Source: Utricularia gibba (Eukaryota > Streptophyta > Magnoliopsida > Lamiales > Lentibulariaceae). From it: a stretch of 64,000 nt of DNA. Under the pieces are notes generated by a model. It was not told the DNA's origin. It ran no database searches and saw only the letters and a list, made by a program, of their open reading frames with translations. Every line of letters starts with the position of its first letter. The stretch's first letter is position 1. Below are positions 23,726 through 36,600 of this stretch, one piece after another. The translations under genes were made by a program, and so were the position numbers. The stretch spans positions 806,001 to 870,000 of the forward strand of contig NEEC01000008.1 in NCBI GenBank assembly GCA_002189035.1, read 5' to 3'.

Positions 23726-24965
23726 CGCCTAATACGAGGTATGTTTCGCTGGGGGGGAGTCTGCTTTGCATCAATTTTCTTGAATTTTCATCCAAGAGAT
23801 TAAAGATAATTGCTTCTTTACATCCTAATTCATATCCAATATCTGCATCAGCTCAAGTGTAAGCTGAGACTCTTGAATTTGGTTTTTGATATTGGCCTTG
23901 TTCTGCAGTTAGCGAACTTCGTCCACTAGAAAAATCCGTTTGGAGAATGCTTGGCCTGTTCAATCAGGCGTTTATTTTGGTTTTAATCATGAATCCCAGA
24001 TGGCTATTGTATAGTCTCATCTGTGTCATGTTTAACTCAACCTGCTGTAACCTGTGCTCAACTGTGTTGCAAATAATATCATTCGCCGTGGAATGGTACT
24101 ATCCGGTTTCACTAATTTACCTTTTTATGGATTTCCTCGGAAAGTGTGGCTTGGTGGTTTGATAATTGGCCCCTGCATACGACACATAGATATGATACAG
24201 CTCGGTGAGGTGAAAAAATGCACATTTTGTCTCATAAGTGTTGATTCTCTTACAGCCTTGCCCCTGAAGCTGTTCTTGTACATTCGTGTAAGAAGCATCA
24301 TCTATGAGCAATAATGCACTGTGGCCTCCTTCCATTCTTCCTTGAAAGGCTGTAGTCGTAACTGATGGCAGCAGTGTTGCTGTTATCGTTACCATGGAAG
24401 GAAGCTTTTTAAAACTGTGTTGAAGCGCACTTCCAACTAATAGCTGTGTCCGTGCTTACATTTTTTATATCCTGTGATCTGATGATATCCATCATAACAT
24501 ATGAAATCCTATGACTAGCAAGCCATCAATTAATAGGTTTGCATTTAGTTGGAATGCATGCTTCAAAATTTTGTCGTTTGGTTTGTGGTTTTACATTTTG
24601 CCTCGTGGTTCCACCGCTGGGGTAACTTGATCTGGAATTTCAATTCCCCAAAGGAGTATTAGAATAAGAATCAAAGCTTGTTGCATAAGGTTTAAGGCGA
24701 AGGTAGGTCACACAGTCAATCCACAGATATCGGGAGTACATTTCTGTGTTCAATGTGTTAAATACCAGTTTTGTTGGGGTGCCTCGTCGGCCAAATCTTT
24801 TATTGTTTTCAAGCACAGAGAATGAATGGACAAAGTTTCTCACGGGACTGCTGTTCGTCCCTCAGACTCTGAAGAGCAGCAACATACTTGGAAAAGGCCT
24901 ACCTGACAGACAACTTGCGCTCAAGCAGCAGTAAACACTTCGTGGCCTTAGGTGAGCTTTCTTTT
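23726..24965. other. Intergenic / 3' region of NDUFB10
   Basis: GC content is genic in places, but no frame of recognisable content was found. Part may be 3' untranslated sequence of NDUFB10 or a decayed gene. It ends where the composite MULE begins. Confidence 0.4.
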
Positions 24966-26149
24966 TTATGCGTGATGTAATTATAATACATATGTCTGCA
25001 TCAATGTTAAAGTTTTAAAATATATAGATATTTTTATCTAGTGAATTGATATAAAAACAATGACATATCTGCATATTAGACTATAAAAAAATATAAAATA
25101 TATAATTATAAAAAATATAAAATTATCTCATGTGCATGAAAATATAAATACATGTGGAGTTGTCAAAATCCATGAGAATAAGGTATTAAGATATATTTGT
25201 AATTTTAATTTCTAAGATAGATGAGATTTTTAAAAAAAATTGTTAAATACATGAGATTTCATTTATATACTTAAAATTATGGAAAAATTAATATATTTAA
25301 TTATTATTTTTTAATAAATAAATAAAAATTTATCAACTATATATTATTTTCATAACGTTTTAAGATAATTGTATAAATATAATATATTTAAACTATTCAA
25401 TATATATCAAAAAATTATTTAATGCAAAATAAATTATCATTGCTATAATTTTTTTTAAATAGCTATATAAAAACGATATATTTAATTTATTTAATATAAA
25501 ACTAATCAAGCTATACATATATTTAAAAAGATTACATAAAAACCATCAATTTAAATTTAAAATAATTATAAAAATAATGTATTCATTTTACATGATTTGT
25601 AATCTTATTGCATTTATTTCAAAAAAGTTAATTTTATCATGTATTTTAAATCTCCAATAATTTCGTAATTTTAATTATTTATTTTATACAATTAAATCAC
25701 AAATTATATTGATTTTCATTATGATTTATCTGAAATTAAAAATAATTAATTTTCATTCATTTCGTAATGTGATATGCAATTTTATAGAATACTTATCATG
25801 ACAAACATAACATTCAATATTTAAGTAATTCTATCAAACAAATAAGTCAAATATCATATAACTCAAATGATAATTATTGAAATTAATGTATCAAATGGAA
25901 AAAAAAATGATTTACTGTTTGACTTAGATTTTTTGTATTTTGTTGTTGATATTGATGGTGAGTTATATGAGTTTAACAGTGATATTGATGTACAATGTCA
26001 TGTAATAAGGGTGTGTTTGGTTAGAGATATTGTTAGGTATGGGGTTTGATGATTATTAGTTATTTGAGAGTAATTGGTATGGAATGAAATATGATAATGA
26101 TATATTTACTAATGCATGCCTATATTAATTTGTGGTGTAGATGAGGATT

Positions 26150-26700
26150 ATGGAAAAAGAGTTTGGGTTGAGGAAGAAAAAAACGCCTTGATCCTTGCTT
26201 TTAAATAGAGAATTGCAGATAAGTGGAAGTACGATAATTCATTTAAAGCTGAATATATTAATGTATTAGATGATATCTTGAAGAAAATGTTACCATGAGC
26301 TAACATTAAGGGTAACCCCCATATTTCTTCTAAGTATAAGGTTTGGAAAATAAACTTTGGAAAGATACATGACTTTGTTTCAAGATCTGGAAATAGTCTT
26401 GATTTAATCACACATAAGATTGATGCAACTAAGGAGCATTGAGATGAGTTGTTAAAGGTACAATTTAATTGATTTTCGATTTAACATTATGTATATTAAC
26501 TCATACAATTTTATTGTTTTTTTTTTCTTTTGTATAGCATGATAGGAAGACCTATATTGCTTTGAAAGATAAAGTTTTTCTTTACTATAACGATTAGCTT
26601 GAGATCTTCGTTAAAGATCATGCAAATGGAAATGGTACAATAGGAGCAACTGATGAAGGATTAGAGGATATTGCTGCCTCTTCGTATAAGATCAAAATGT
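26150..26700 (+). pseudogene. Myb/SANT-like ORF1 remnant in the Harbinger element
   Basis: Plus-strand pieces read ADKWKYDNSFKAEYINVLDD, then NIKGNPHISSKYKVWKINFG and, after a gap, LEIFVKDHANGNGT. This matches the Myb/SANT-like protein order (W-K-x-D-N-x-F-K, H-I-x-S-K, and an F-x-K-D-x-A-x-G end). Several stop codons interrupt it. Confidence 0.65.
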
Positions 26701-26756
26701 GTGTTTAATTTCCTATAAGTTGCTATTTGACACCATTGGCTGTAGAATACTTGCAA

Positions 26757-28075
26757 CTAAGCATTCAACCATTCTTCATACATTGCAACAGTAAGATTAT
26801 CACATAAAGCATTCCGAGCAGGGGTAGATTCAACCGTATCAATGTAATCTTGACCTTCTTCATTCACCTCTTGATAATCTTCCGGGACTTCGGCTTCTAT
26901 TGGATCGTGCTCCATTTCTCGACATATGAAATTATGGAGTAAGGCACATGCAATGATCACTCTCGTTTGCGTCTAGATAGCATAGAAGGATGGACTCCGT
27001 AGAATACCCCATCGCTTTTTCATTATTCCCCATACTCTCTCAATTACGTTTCTTGTCTTCTCATGTCGCATATTGTAATAGTCATTTTCATTTTATGATA
27101 CTTTCGTTCCAGACCCCCATTCCTTTAGATGGTAGTGACACCACAATACGGGGTTAGAAACCCCTCACAATTGGTATATCCACAATCACCTAAATAGTAA
27201 TAACCTACAAAAATAATCAACTTAGATAGTCATTCAAATTATCACATTTTTTCAAAAATTGCAACTTGTTTTATGTAAAATGACTGATGTTCATCATATA
27301 ATCTGAAATTTAATCAAGTTAACAAAAAAAAGAATAACTTGATCACATAAACATTCATAACTTAATAGAAAAACAAAGACAATCAACAAGTAAATAGAAT
27401 CTATAAGGTCAAATACACTATTCATGAAAAGCTACAACATAAAAAATGATACATACTCAAAATACTCATAAAAATAATCACATTACTTGTGCGAACATGA
27501 AAATCTGGATTCTAAGTAAGTGCATGACGTAGAACACGTCTATCCGCAACCAAACCTTCCTAACCGACAAGTATATATATAAAGTTCATTTTCTCGTTGC
27601 AAACCCCTAGAACATTGGTTAATATTCCACCTTTATAACTTCTATAAAGCTTCTTTTCAGACTCTTTAACCATAACATCTACAAACGTTCCATCTAAAGC
27701 CCCCCAAACAATTTTAAAATATTTGAAAGGAATTTCACCAATTATGGGTTCTGGTTTAACTAACAAAATATCATGTAATTTCAAAATACACTGAAGTACG
27801 GAGTTAACATATTTGCTAATGGTCTCAATAGACCTTTTAAAATCAAACTTAAGAACTCTCATTTTTTTGTGATGATTTAGGAAACCAAGGAAAATGGCTA
27901 CTTTTTCAGACACTGTAATATATTTCAATGATTTCAATCCACCACAAAGAGATAATAAAACACATAGATGCTTGAAAATATCTTCACTAATCCTAAGATT
28001 TTCAAGAGAAGCACCTCGACAATCACTAAATAAGTCTCTTAAATATGCAAATTGTCTAGGAATTCTTTCTTTCAT
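26757..28075 (-). pseudogene. PIF/Harbinger DDE transposase remnant
   Basis: The N-terminal part (28,075-27,560) is a long open frame with NLRISEDIFKHLCVLLSLCG, VSEKVAIFLGFLNHHKK, VWGALDGTFVDV (first catalytic Asp region) and GILTNVLGVCNEKMNFIYIL. The C-terminal part (26,960-26,757) has MIIACALLHNFICREM. The region between is shifted and broken, with ERVWG-like text near 27,030. It is less decayed than the copy at 11.7-13 kb. Confidence 0.75.
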
Positions 28076-29205
28076 AGAGTAGGTGATACAAGTTCTAGAA
28101 TTTTAACGCAGCTTCCTAACCCAAAACCAGAAAAATGCATACTCCATTTGTAACAAATTATTTGAATGAAACTTCAACATGAGCATTAAATTCAGTGAAA
28201 ACATTTGGATTCATGGATAGTATAATTAATCAAACCCTACGACAAAAAAAGACTTCCAATTATTGAATTTAGGCACTAACTTGAAAACATGAAAACAATA
28301 TCGATTTAACATATGCTAATTTCATTGAACATAGAATTCTAACATAAAAAATTGTGCGAATCCAGGGATATTGGGCTAATTTAACCAAATTTAAAAAAAA
28401 TAAACAACAAACCTGAGAGGAAATAAGGTAGAAAGATCGCACGCAACTTTTCCCCAAAAACCCAGCAAGAATCGATGCTTCAATTGGCCAACTTGGAAAT
28501 CTAGGTTTTTTTGGGATGCTTCAATTGGCCAACGAGAATCGATCCTTCAAGTATGAGAAGAAGGTATGCTTTATTTCAGTTTTTTTAATTAAATAGAAAT
28601 TATAAAAATAAGGGTAAAATTGTAAATACAATATAAGGTATTAGAAAGTTCAAAGTTTCAAGACTCCACATCCAAATCCTATACCTAAGAGATATTAAAG
28701 TATTTTTTAAAAAAACCTATGGAATAAGCATAATTGATACCAAACACAGGATTTGCAATCCAATACTTTCAAAATAACCCCAATACCCCATGCCAAACAC
28801 ACTCTAATAGGAATCATGATGCCATGTGCATATTGGTTCTTATGAAAGGATGAATGTTTATAAGAATGATTGGAAGACGAACTTTGAATTGAGATTGAAA
28901 GAATGTCGTCTCGTCTATCATCCTTGGAAGTGTCTATGGATTTTTGTTTTTATCGTGATCTGTGTTTACTAATTTATTGGTTTGATAATTAATAGAACAA
29001 CTATATCTAACGGTGCTATCACAACCTAATTTTTTTCTTTTTTCGCATATGAAATCTAAAATACAAGTGTTGTGGAAATCTAAAATGATGTATTATCTTA
29101 ATCACACTCATCGTGTAAAGGGTTAACAACTCTTGCAAAATTGTTAACCAAATACATAGTGCTATAATAAATTCTTGTCCTATGCAATGAACGCAGAATT
29201 AGTGA

Positions 29206-29880
29206 TAAGCCAGTAAATTATACCAACAGATGATTCTGAGTTGCTATTTATATTTGTAGAGAAAAACTTGTATCATCGCTAAGTAGAGGATTAAGAAACC
29301 TTACCAAATAGCATATCAGTACAAGAAGCCGCAATACAGTGGTTACGCCTACAAAAATATGAACTTAATCATCATCAAATTATCACAAACAGAAAGTAGA
29401 AAATGGAGAAGTAGGAAAGATTGATGCTGGAGGTTTGATGAAACTTATGATGCCATCCTATTAATAGGTGGGCTTTTTGTACTCAATTTTGGACCCGATC
29501 CATGATATCATTTTGGGCTACTGGGGTTTACTATATATTGGACGAGAATTGTGGTGGGATCAGTTCTCCTCTAGTGCTTTCAACCATGATATATGCCCAT
29601 TTACTCTATTTTCGTTAATGATATGTTTTTGGAGTTGTGGGTAAATTTATATTTGGGTTTCAAATTAATTTTGTTTATTGCTTGATTATCGATTTCAAAA
29701 AAATATTCCTAAAATCCACTATGATGCATAGATATATAATTGTCTAGAAATAAAAAATATATCATGAAATGAGACTTGTATCACCATCAAACCAACAAAA
29801 GCAATTCAAATGGGTGTTGTCTATAGTTGTTGTATTCTACTATTTACCTTATCTAATATTTTCATAAAAACTATCATTTT
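29206..29880. pseudogene. Chimera of PPR, GDPD, eL42 promoter and GT61 exon fragments
   Basis: 29,222-29,290 follows 34,992-35,060 (PPR antisense; shared ACCAACAGA and TATTTGTAGAGAAAA versus TATTCGTAGAGAAAA). 29,311-29,395 follows 38,285-38,370 (GDPD exon 2 and intron 1: GCATATC, ACAAGAAGC, AATATGAAC). 29,410-29,700 follows the eL42 promoter, start region and intron 1, and 29,700-29,875 follows GT61 exon 1 (TGTCTATAGT, ATTCTACTATT). The site II core GGCCCAT has become GATCCAT, the splice donor after ATG has become AT, and the GT61 part opens with AAA TAA. It cannot encode any of the parent proteins. Confidence 0.75.
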
Positions 29881-32024
29881 TTATGAATTGAATTACGTAA
29901 TATATGATTCAAGCCTTATAAAAATAATAAAATTGAAATATACTACGATGTATGCTAAATTGATTTAATAGATGGTAAATGTATTAGAATTAAATTTAAA
30001 TCAATTTGAATTTAATTTGATCGTTAAATACTATGATTCTAATATCGGATGTGTCAATTACATTGATAAATAAGAAGATTTAAAGTGTCTACTCTATCTA
30101 TATATTCACTTTAAAAAACAAAATAGGCTAAAAAAAGTTACTCTAAAAAATATTATAATAGTTTTGTTTTTATATGTTAAATAATAATATAGATGCAATC
30201 TATTAAAATAAAAAACATAGAAGTGCATGGTTCGTGCTCATAAATTAGAATTTAAAACTTTGGGAATCACCGATTAAAAAACTATCCAAATTCCTTGAAA
30301 AACTTAAATCTAATAATCTTGGTACTATTATAGAATAAGAGTACAATAAAAATGCATGTGAACGAAATTTGTTCAATTATGTCTTATAGATAATTTGAGT
30401 TCATCATTAAAGTTTTTCAATATTATCATTGAGTTCTCTGTATTGGTGGCGCTCATTTATACAATAGTTATACTTACAAATTGCTAATATATGTGAGTGT
30501 TGATGAAAGTAAGTATATTTTCTCAATCGGATATGCCTTTGTCTATGGAGAATCATAAGAATATTAGAAATTCTTCTTGCGACAAGTTGACCAACATGTT
30601 GTCTATGGAAGAAATGGTGTTTGTAAGATACTTGATCATGGCCCGGATTTGATTGTTGTATATGAAAGATATGAACGGTTCAGCTATACTTATGAAATAC
30701 ATTATTGGTGCAATTTGTATGTTTGAAAGAATTGTATGTTATTTATTAATAAAAAGTTGAAAGAAGTTGGGTATTCGATCAAAAGGGCATTATATGCAAT
30801 AAATGAAAACAATTTCAATGCAAATATGGTATAAATACTAAAAAAGATTTTATTGATACACGTGATTACTTATTGAAAATTCTAAAATAAAAATTGATAT
30901 TATTTTACAATATAAGACAAATGCATTAAATCTAACGAATTTATCATATTTAATTAAATTATCACATTTTTTATTTGAAACATACACTTAATCATGATAA
31001 CAAATCAGATCAAATTTATTAACAATGTTTTAAGAGTAGCTCAATGTAATTTTCAATTGCACTTGCAAAGATAACTTGCTAATTAATTTATCTTCAATTG
31101 AATATTTTATTTGACGTATTCCATGATACTTTAAAGTAACATTTGAAAAAGCATGTTAGTACTTTAAATGATATAGGATGGCAACATACAAATGATATAC
31201 AAATAAAATATTTTTGAATGATAAGGTTTATGAAAAGTATAAACAAGTATCGAAATTTATACCAAAACTTATATGCACAAAATACGACTCAACAAATCAA
31301 ACTTATACATTGTAACTTCGAATACAATATTTAATAAACATAAAAACGGTTGAAGTCAAAAATAGAAAATGTAAATGCGGGGTTTGATAGATTGATAGAT
31401 ATCCATGTGTTCATGCTCAAATGATAAGTGATTTAAATATCACACTAATTTAATAATATTGTTCAATTTTTTATCTAAAATAAATAATTTGAAGATTTGT
31501 CATCAATTTCATGTGAATCCATTATATACAATGAGTGTTTATTATAACATTATATATTTGATCGAAATACATCTATTAGAATGAAAAAAAAGATGGCATT
31601 CTTCCAATCTCAATTCAAACTTAATCTTCCAACTATTTTTATGGATACTCATCCTTCACGAGAGTCAATATGTCTTGGATATTATGACTTCTGCTTTTCA
31701 ATGATATTCTATATCAATATTGCGATCAAATCCACCTAACTTACCAACAACATTAGCAATAAAAATATAAAAAATTTAAGTCAATGTGTAAATCATTTTT
31801 TTCATTTGATCCATTAATTTTGGCAATTGTCATTTGAGTTATATGATATTTAGCTTATTTGTTTAATAAAATTACTTAAATTGAGTTAATTTTATATTTT
31901 ATAATTATATATCTATATTTTTTCATTCAAATATATAGACGTCATTATTTTTGTATTAATTCATGAGATAAAAATATCTATATATTTTGAAACTTTCACA
32001 TTGATATAGATATATACATCACAA
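29880..32024 (+). pseudogene. MULE copy, plus orientation, decayed
   Basis: From 29,880 the sequence parallels 39,790 onward (AATAATAAAATTGAAATA, then the N-terminal coding part). Near 30,440-30,560 it carries the MULE core equivalent to 41,110-41,230 (CTCTGTATTGGTGGCGCTCA versus CTCTGTATTGATGGCACTCA). Near 31,390-31,700 it carries the SWIM-like and C-terminal parts. Many stops and indels are present, and part of the MuDR-domain region is missing. Confidence 0.7.
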
Positions 32025-33614
32025 GTTGATATAACCCTCCAAATAAAAAGTGTTTGACAAACCAAATCTTGGATTCATAAGTAGTAATACTTCAATAAAA
32101 AAAAGAAGTTGGATCTTAAAGATTGGAAATACTTGTAACCCAAATTATGAAATTGTATTACACTTATAGAATATAAAGAAGTAAATGAGAGTGATAAACT
32201 ATACATTAGACATCACAAGTAAGACTTGATAGGTCTTAAATTCTATAAGAACTCAAAGAAGAAATATTGTTTTCAAAATTTATTACAATTAAAGTTATTC
32301 TTAAATAATAGTAAAACACTTCTTATATAAGTGGATAAGTGACTTATTCAAACAGAAGTAATACTAATAAACTAAAAAGTTGATCTATCAACTTAATTCA
32401 ACTTAATTAAGTTGAACTCTATACCACAAGTTTCATGATTTTCCTAATTGACTCATTATTCCTTGGGAAGTTCTTGGTGTTTTTTTTGTTTTGATCTTGT
32501 GAGTGGTTCAATTGAAATGAGTAGAGGATTGATGTCTTTATTTTCCTCATTTTCATTATCTTTATATGGAACATCCATAATCTTATCACAAGTCCATCAT
32601 TTATGTATAAAAAATTAGAATTATGTATTATGCCTTCTTTATTTTAAATTCATACTAACTTCAAACTAAGTTTATATAATAAAAGAATACAGTTGATTCA
32701 ATGATCTTGACAACGTACCTACACAATACTTAGATACATCTAAATCATCTTGAACATGTGCACCTCAAGATCATTTGATGAAAGTTATTTAACACATTGT
32801 TCTCAATAATACTCGAGGCCTTTCAAGTGAACAAGACATGAGATGAAATACAAATTTCTACCTAACAATGTTTATATTAATCAAAGTTCAATATTTAGAA
32901 ATTTATCATATGTGAATGTACCATCAATTATTATAATTCCTATGAGTCAAGTAGGTAAATCCTATGTTAAGTGTTCTACAATCAATTGAATATCCTTTAA
33001 AATTTGATTTAAGTCTATTAGAGTCTAGACTATCTTGTCAATCTATTACTTTATTTAATAAGATTATTCCACGTTTTTTTTGTTCAAACACATAATCATA
33101 ATGAATATTTTTTGTATCATATTTTTTATTATTGAATATTAATTAATTTATACTCTTAAATGTGTGTTATTAGATACTAATGGAGTATCTAAAGAAATTT
33201 ACATTTTTATGTTGAGTGCAATGTAATAAATAAATAATAAAGATTTTTGAATATTTAGAAAATAATATAAAAATAAAAATCATACCAATATATGGTTTAT
33301 TACAAAGCTTTTGTAGAATGCATAAATAAGAAATATGTTAAAAAGAAACACCACCGAGAAATATACTTATACATATAATGTCGTATATTACAAAGCTTTG
33401 CAATAAAATTAGTTATTTCGCAAATAAAAAATCAAACAATTAATTTGGTTAAACAATGTTCCGTACGTTTCTGTAGGAAGGCTGAGGAAATGCTCACAAT
33501 TTTCCGTATGCATCTGAACCAGTCTGAATCATGAGGAACAAAGGGGGAGAAGAAGTTCACCATGAACACAGTAGCTCAGCTTCTGATCTTCCAATAATCG
33601 AGCTCCTTAGTTCA
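32025..33614. other. Intergenic, no gene recognised
   Basis: AT-rich, without a recognised protein signature on either strand. The last 150 bases may be 3' untranslated sequence of the PPR gene. Confidence 0.4.
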
Positions 33615-35238
33615 TTAAGCACGGCGCATCGTGCGTTTTGGTTTCTTGACATAGCTTAGCCTGATTTTCTTGAGGCGTCTTCTCTTCCTGGCCATCTTCT
33701 CGGGGAGCGTTTCCCTTTTGCTTTCCCTCTTCGCGCCTGCTGCAGCTTTCTTTTGACAAACTTGGGATCCACCCTGTATTCCTTTGGCTCCACAGGTATT
33801 CCATTGCTCTCAGCTTCCTTGTAGAGTGCATTGGCCTTGTCAAAACGCCCATGAGCGCATAGTTTTGCCATCAACAGGTCATATGTTTTGATGCCAGGTT
33901 GACAACCATCCCTTTTCATCATTTCAAAAACTCTCAAAGCATGGTAGAATCTTTCGATTCCGCACAAAGCACGGATGAATTCGTAGTAAACCTTCTTATC
34001 TAGAGCATCTCCATAACCAGCGGATTTCATCTTATCGATCATCTCATCTCCTTCCCCCACACGGGCTGCCTGATACAAACTCTTGGTAAGGACGATAAAG
34101 GTAGTTTCATTGGGTGGCAGCTCCACTCCCCCATCCTGGAAAACAGTTTCACTGCATCCTCCGTTTTCCTAATCTTGCATAAGTTGGTAATCAGTATGTT
34201 AAATGTGTCCACGTTGCGGGGAACACCCTTTCTTTCCATCTCAATCAACAGATTCTGCGTCTCAGATTCAAGCCGGAAGGGATCCTTCTGCCTGCAAAGC
34301 CTACAAACACAGTCTAGAAGACAATTGTATGCAAATGTACTTATCTCGAAGCCTCCTCTGGACATCTCATTCATCAATCTTCTTGCCTCTTCTAATTTTC
34401 CATCTACACACCACCCACTGATCAAGGCATCACAAATGTAGTCATCAGGAAAGAACTCATTAGCCAAACTCTTGACCATCTTTTCAGCATAGCTGGCGTA
34501 CCCTCGCTCGCAGAGACTGGAAACAACAAACTTCAAAGAACTCATATCTCTTTTAAAACCATAATCTTTCTTCATCTTACCAAATAATGCAACGGTATCA
34601 CTTGGTCTACCGGCCCGAACCAAGCGATCAACAAAAGCTTCAAAACATTTCACCCCAACTACCCCACGGCCATCAACCAGAGCCTCATGGATAGCCTTAA
34701 AATCCTTCCTTCTCCCAAAATAATGTACCCAATAAGAGTAAACCTCATCCGTGGCTTCAAACCCCGGCCTTGATTTCGCCCATTGGAGGAAATCAAGCGC
34801 CGCACGACCCGCATCAGGCGAAATGTTGAGCGTGGCAAGCAGCAAGGTGGGATTAATGGTCACATGAGAAAATGAGAAGTCGAGACTTTTAAGCAACGGG
34901 AGACTTTCCGCTTCCGGCGATTGCAAGAGCTCATTAGAGAGAAGTTTCGCCGAGGCATCTTCATCTTCTCCAACTTCCTTTTGTTTCTCACCAACAGAGG
35001 ATCCCGAGGCGACATCTATATTCGTAGAGAAAAGCCTTGCGCTCGCGGAGAAGAGCTGAAATTGAGGAACAGAGAAGGGATTCTCATACACTGTACATCG
35101 ATAAGGCTCCCGCCCCAGAACAGGATACGGATGCGTAAAAATCAAGCGGTTCAACGATCTTGGAGCTCTGGAGATGCTGCGAAGGCATTGACGCAAGTTT
35201 GGCGCCAAGGAAGAAATCAAGGGCTTGCGCATTTTCAC
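33615..35238 (-). CDS. Pentatricopeptide repeat protein, mitochondrial, with two apparent frameshifts
   Basis: P-class PPR protein, probably organellar, binding RNA. Single-exon gene starting at 35,238 (MKMRKPLISS) with an arginine-rich N-terminus suggestive of mitochondrial targeting. PPR motifs run from about residue 180 (VKCFEAFVDRLVRAGRPSDT, YICDALISGWCVDGKLEEAR, VDTFNILITNLCKIRKTEDA). Near 34,112-34,114 the frame shifts by one base in a C run and resumes as NETTFIVLTKSLYQAARVGE. Near 33,716-33,719 it shifts again in an A run and resumes as ETLPEKMARKRRRLKKIRLS, a basic tail ending RTMRRA at 33,615. Both breaks are cured by adding one base to a homopolymer, so sequencing error is likely; a recent pseudogene is the alternative. 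Fragments of it occur at 0.7-1.1 and 29.2 kb. Confidence 0.8.
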
Positions 35239-35463
35239 AGAAAAGAGGAACTGGAGTGAAGCAGGAAGCAGTTCTGGAGGTGCGACGAAAACCTATGACG
35301 GCGTCGTATTAGTGGGTGGGCTTTTGGGATTCAGTGTTTGGGCTCGGCCCATTATATCATTTTAGGCCGTTAGAGGTTTAGTATATAAATGTTAGGGCTC
35401 CTCCAAATTAGGGTACTGAACGGGGAATCGTAATCGATTGCTGCTCCTTCGGTGCCTTCAGCC
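35239..35463. promoter_or_regulatory. Bidirectional promoter region between PPR and eL42
   Basis: Only 225 bases separate the two start codons. It holds TGGGCTTTTGGG and TCGGCCCATTATATC (site II-like GGCCCA and its reverse), a TATA-like TATATAAATG near 35,381, and TTAGGGCTCC and TTAGGGTAC (telo-box-like). These are known motifs of plant ribosomal protein promoters. The region was copied to 1,140 and to 29,410. Confidence 0.6.
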
Positions 35464-36445
<982 letters not shown>

Positions 36446-36600
36446 GCCAAGGACTAGGGTCCGGAGTCGCTGCTCGTTTTGTGGACTTCGCCCTTCTGCA
36501 TGATGCTTTATTTGATGAACCTGTCTTAATTGGGCTTGTTTCCTGGTTTCAAACCTCTTACAAGCTTGCTGTTTTCCTAGAAGAATACATTTGGTTGGAA

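Larger units (their letters stand above)
26009..28804. mobile_element. PIF/Harbinger element with terminal inverted repeats and TAA duplication
   Basis: Left end GGGTGTGTTTGG (26,009-26,020). Right end CCAAACACACTC (28,793-28,804), reverse complement GAGTGTGTTTGG. Both ends are flanked by TAA (26,006-26,008 and 28,805-28,807), the TWA target-site duplication of PIF/Harbinger. It is 2,796 bases long. It contains a Myb/SANT-like remnant (plus) and a DDE transposase remnant (minus). The flanks join to restore the MULE 3' region seen uninterrupted at about 42,510, which shows that Harbinger inserted into the MULE. Confidence 0.9.
24970..29205 (-). pseudogene. MULE copy, minus orientation, interrupted by a Harbinger element
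   Basis: The reverse complement of 28,808-29,205 follows 42,120-42,515 of the fuller MULE. It includes the stretch around GTTAACCAAATACATAGT and CTATCATCC, which is the C-terminal coding part. The reverse complement of 24,970-26,005 then follows 42,515-43,260, through the long AT-rich 3' part. The Harbinger element at 26,009-28,804 sits exactly between the two halves. The coding part is short and broken. Confidence 0.75.
24970..32024. mobile_element. Composite MULE structure carrying fragments of neighbouring genes (Pack-MULE-like)
   Basis: Two MULE copies lie head to head. The left copy (24,970-29,205, minus) and the right copy (about 29,880-32,024, plus) both match the fuller MULE at 39,275-43,273. 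Their outer ends match each other as inverted repeats: left GTGATGTAAT then AAAATATATAGATATTTTTA, and the reverse complement of the right end reads GTGATGTATA then AAAATATATAGATATTTTTA. Between their 5' sides lie about 670 bases derived from the PPR, GDPD, eL42 and GT61 genes. Capture of gene fragments between MULE ends is the definition of Pack-MULEs. Whether this 7-kb unit ever moved as one is inference. No flanking 9-11 bp duplication was found. Confidence 0.6.

Noticed and set aside
24054-24395. Overlapping frames downstream of NDUFB10
   Set aside because: No conserved motif; more likely untranslated sequence or old decay.
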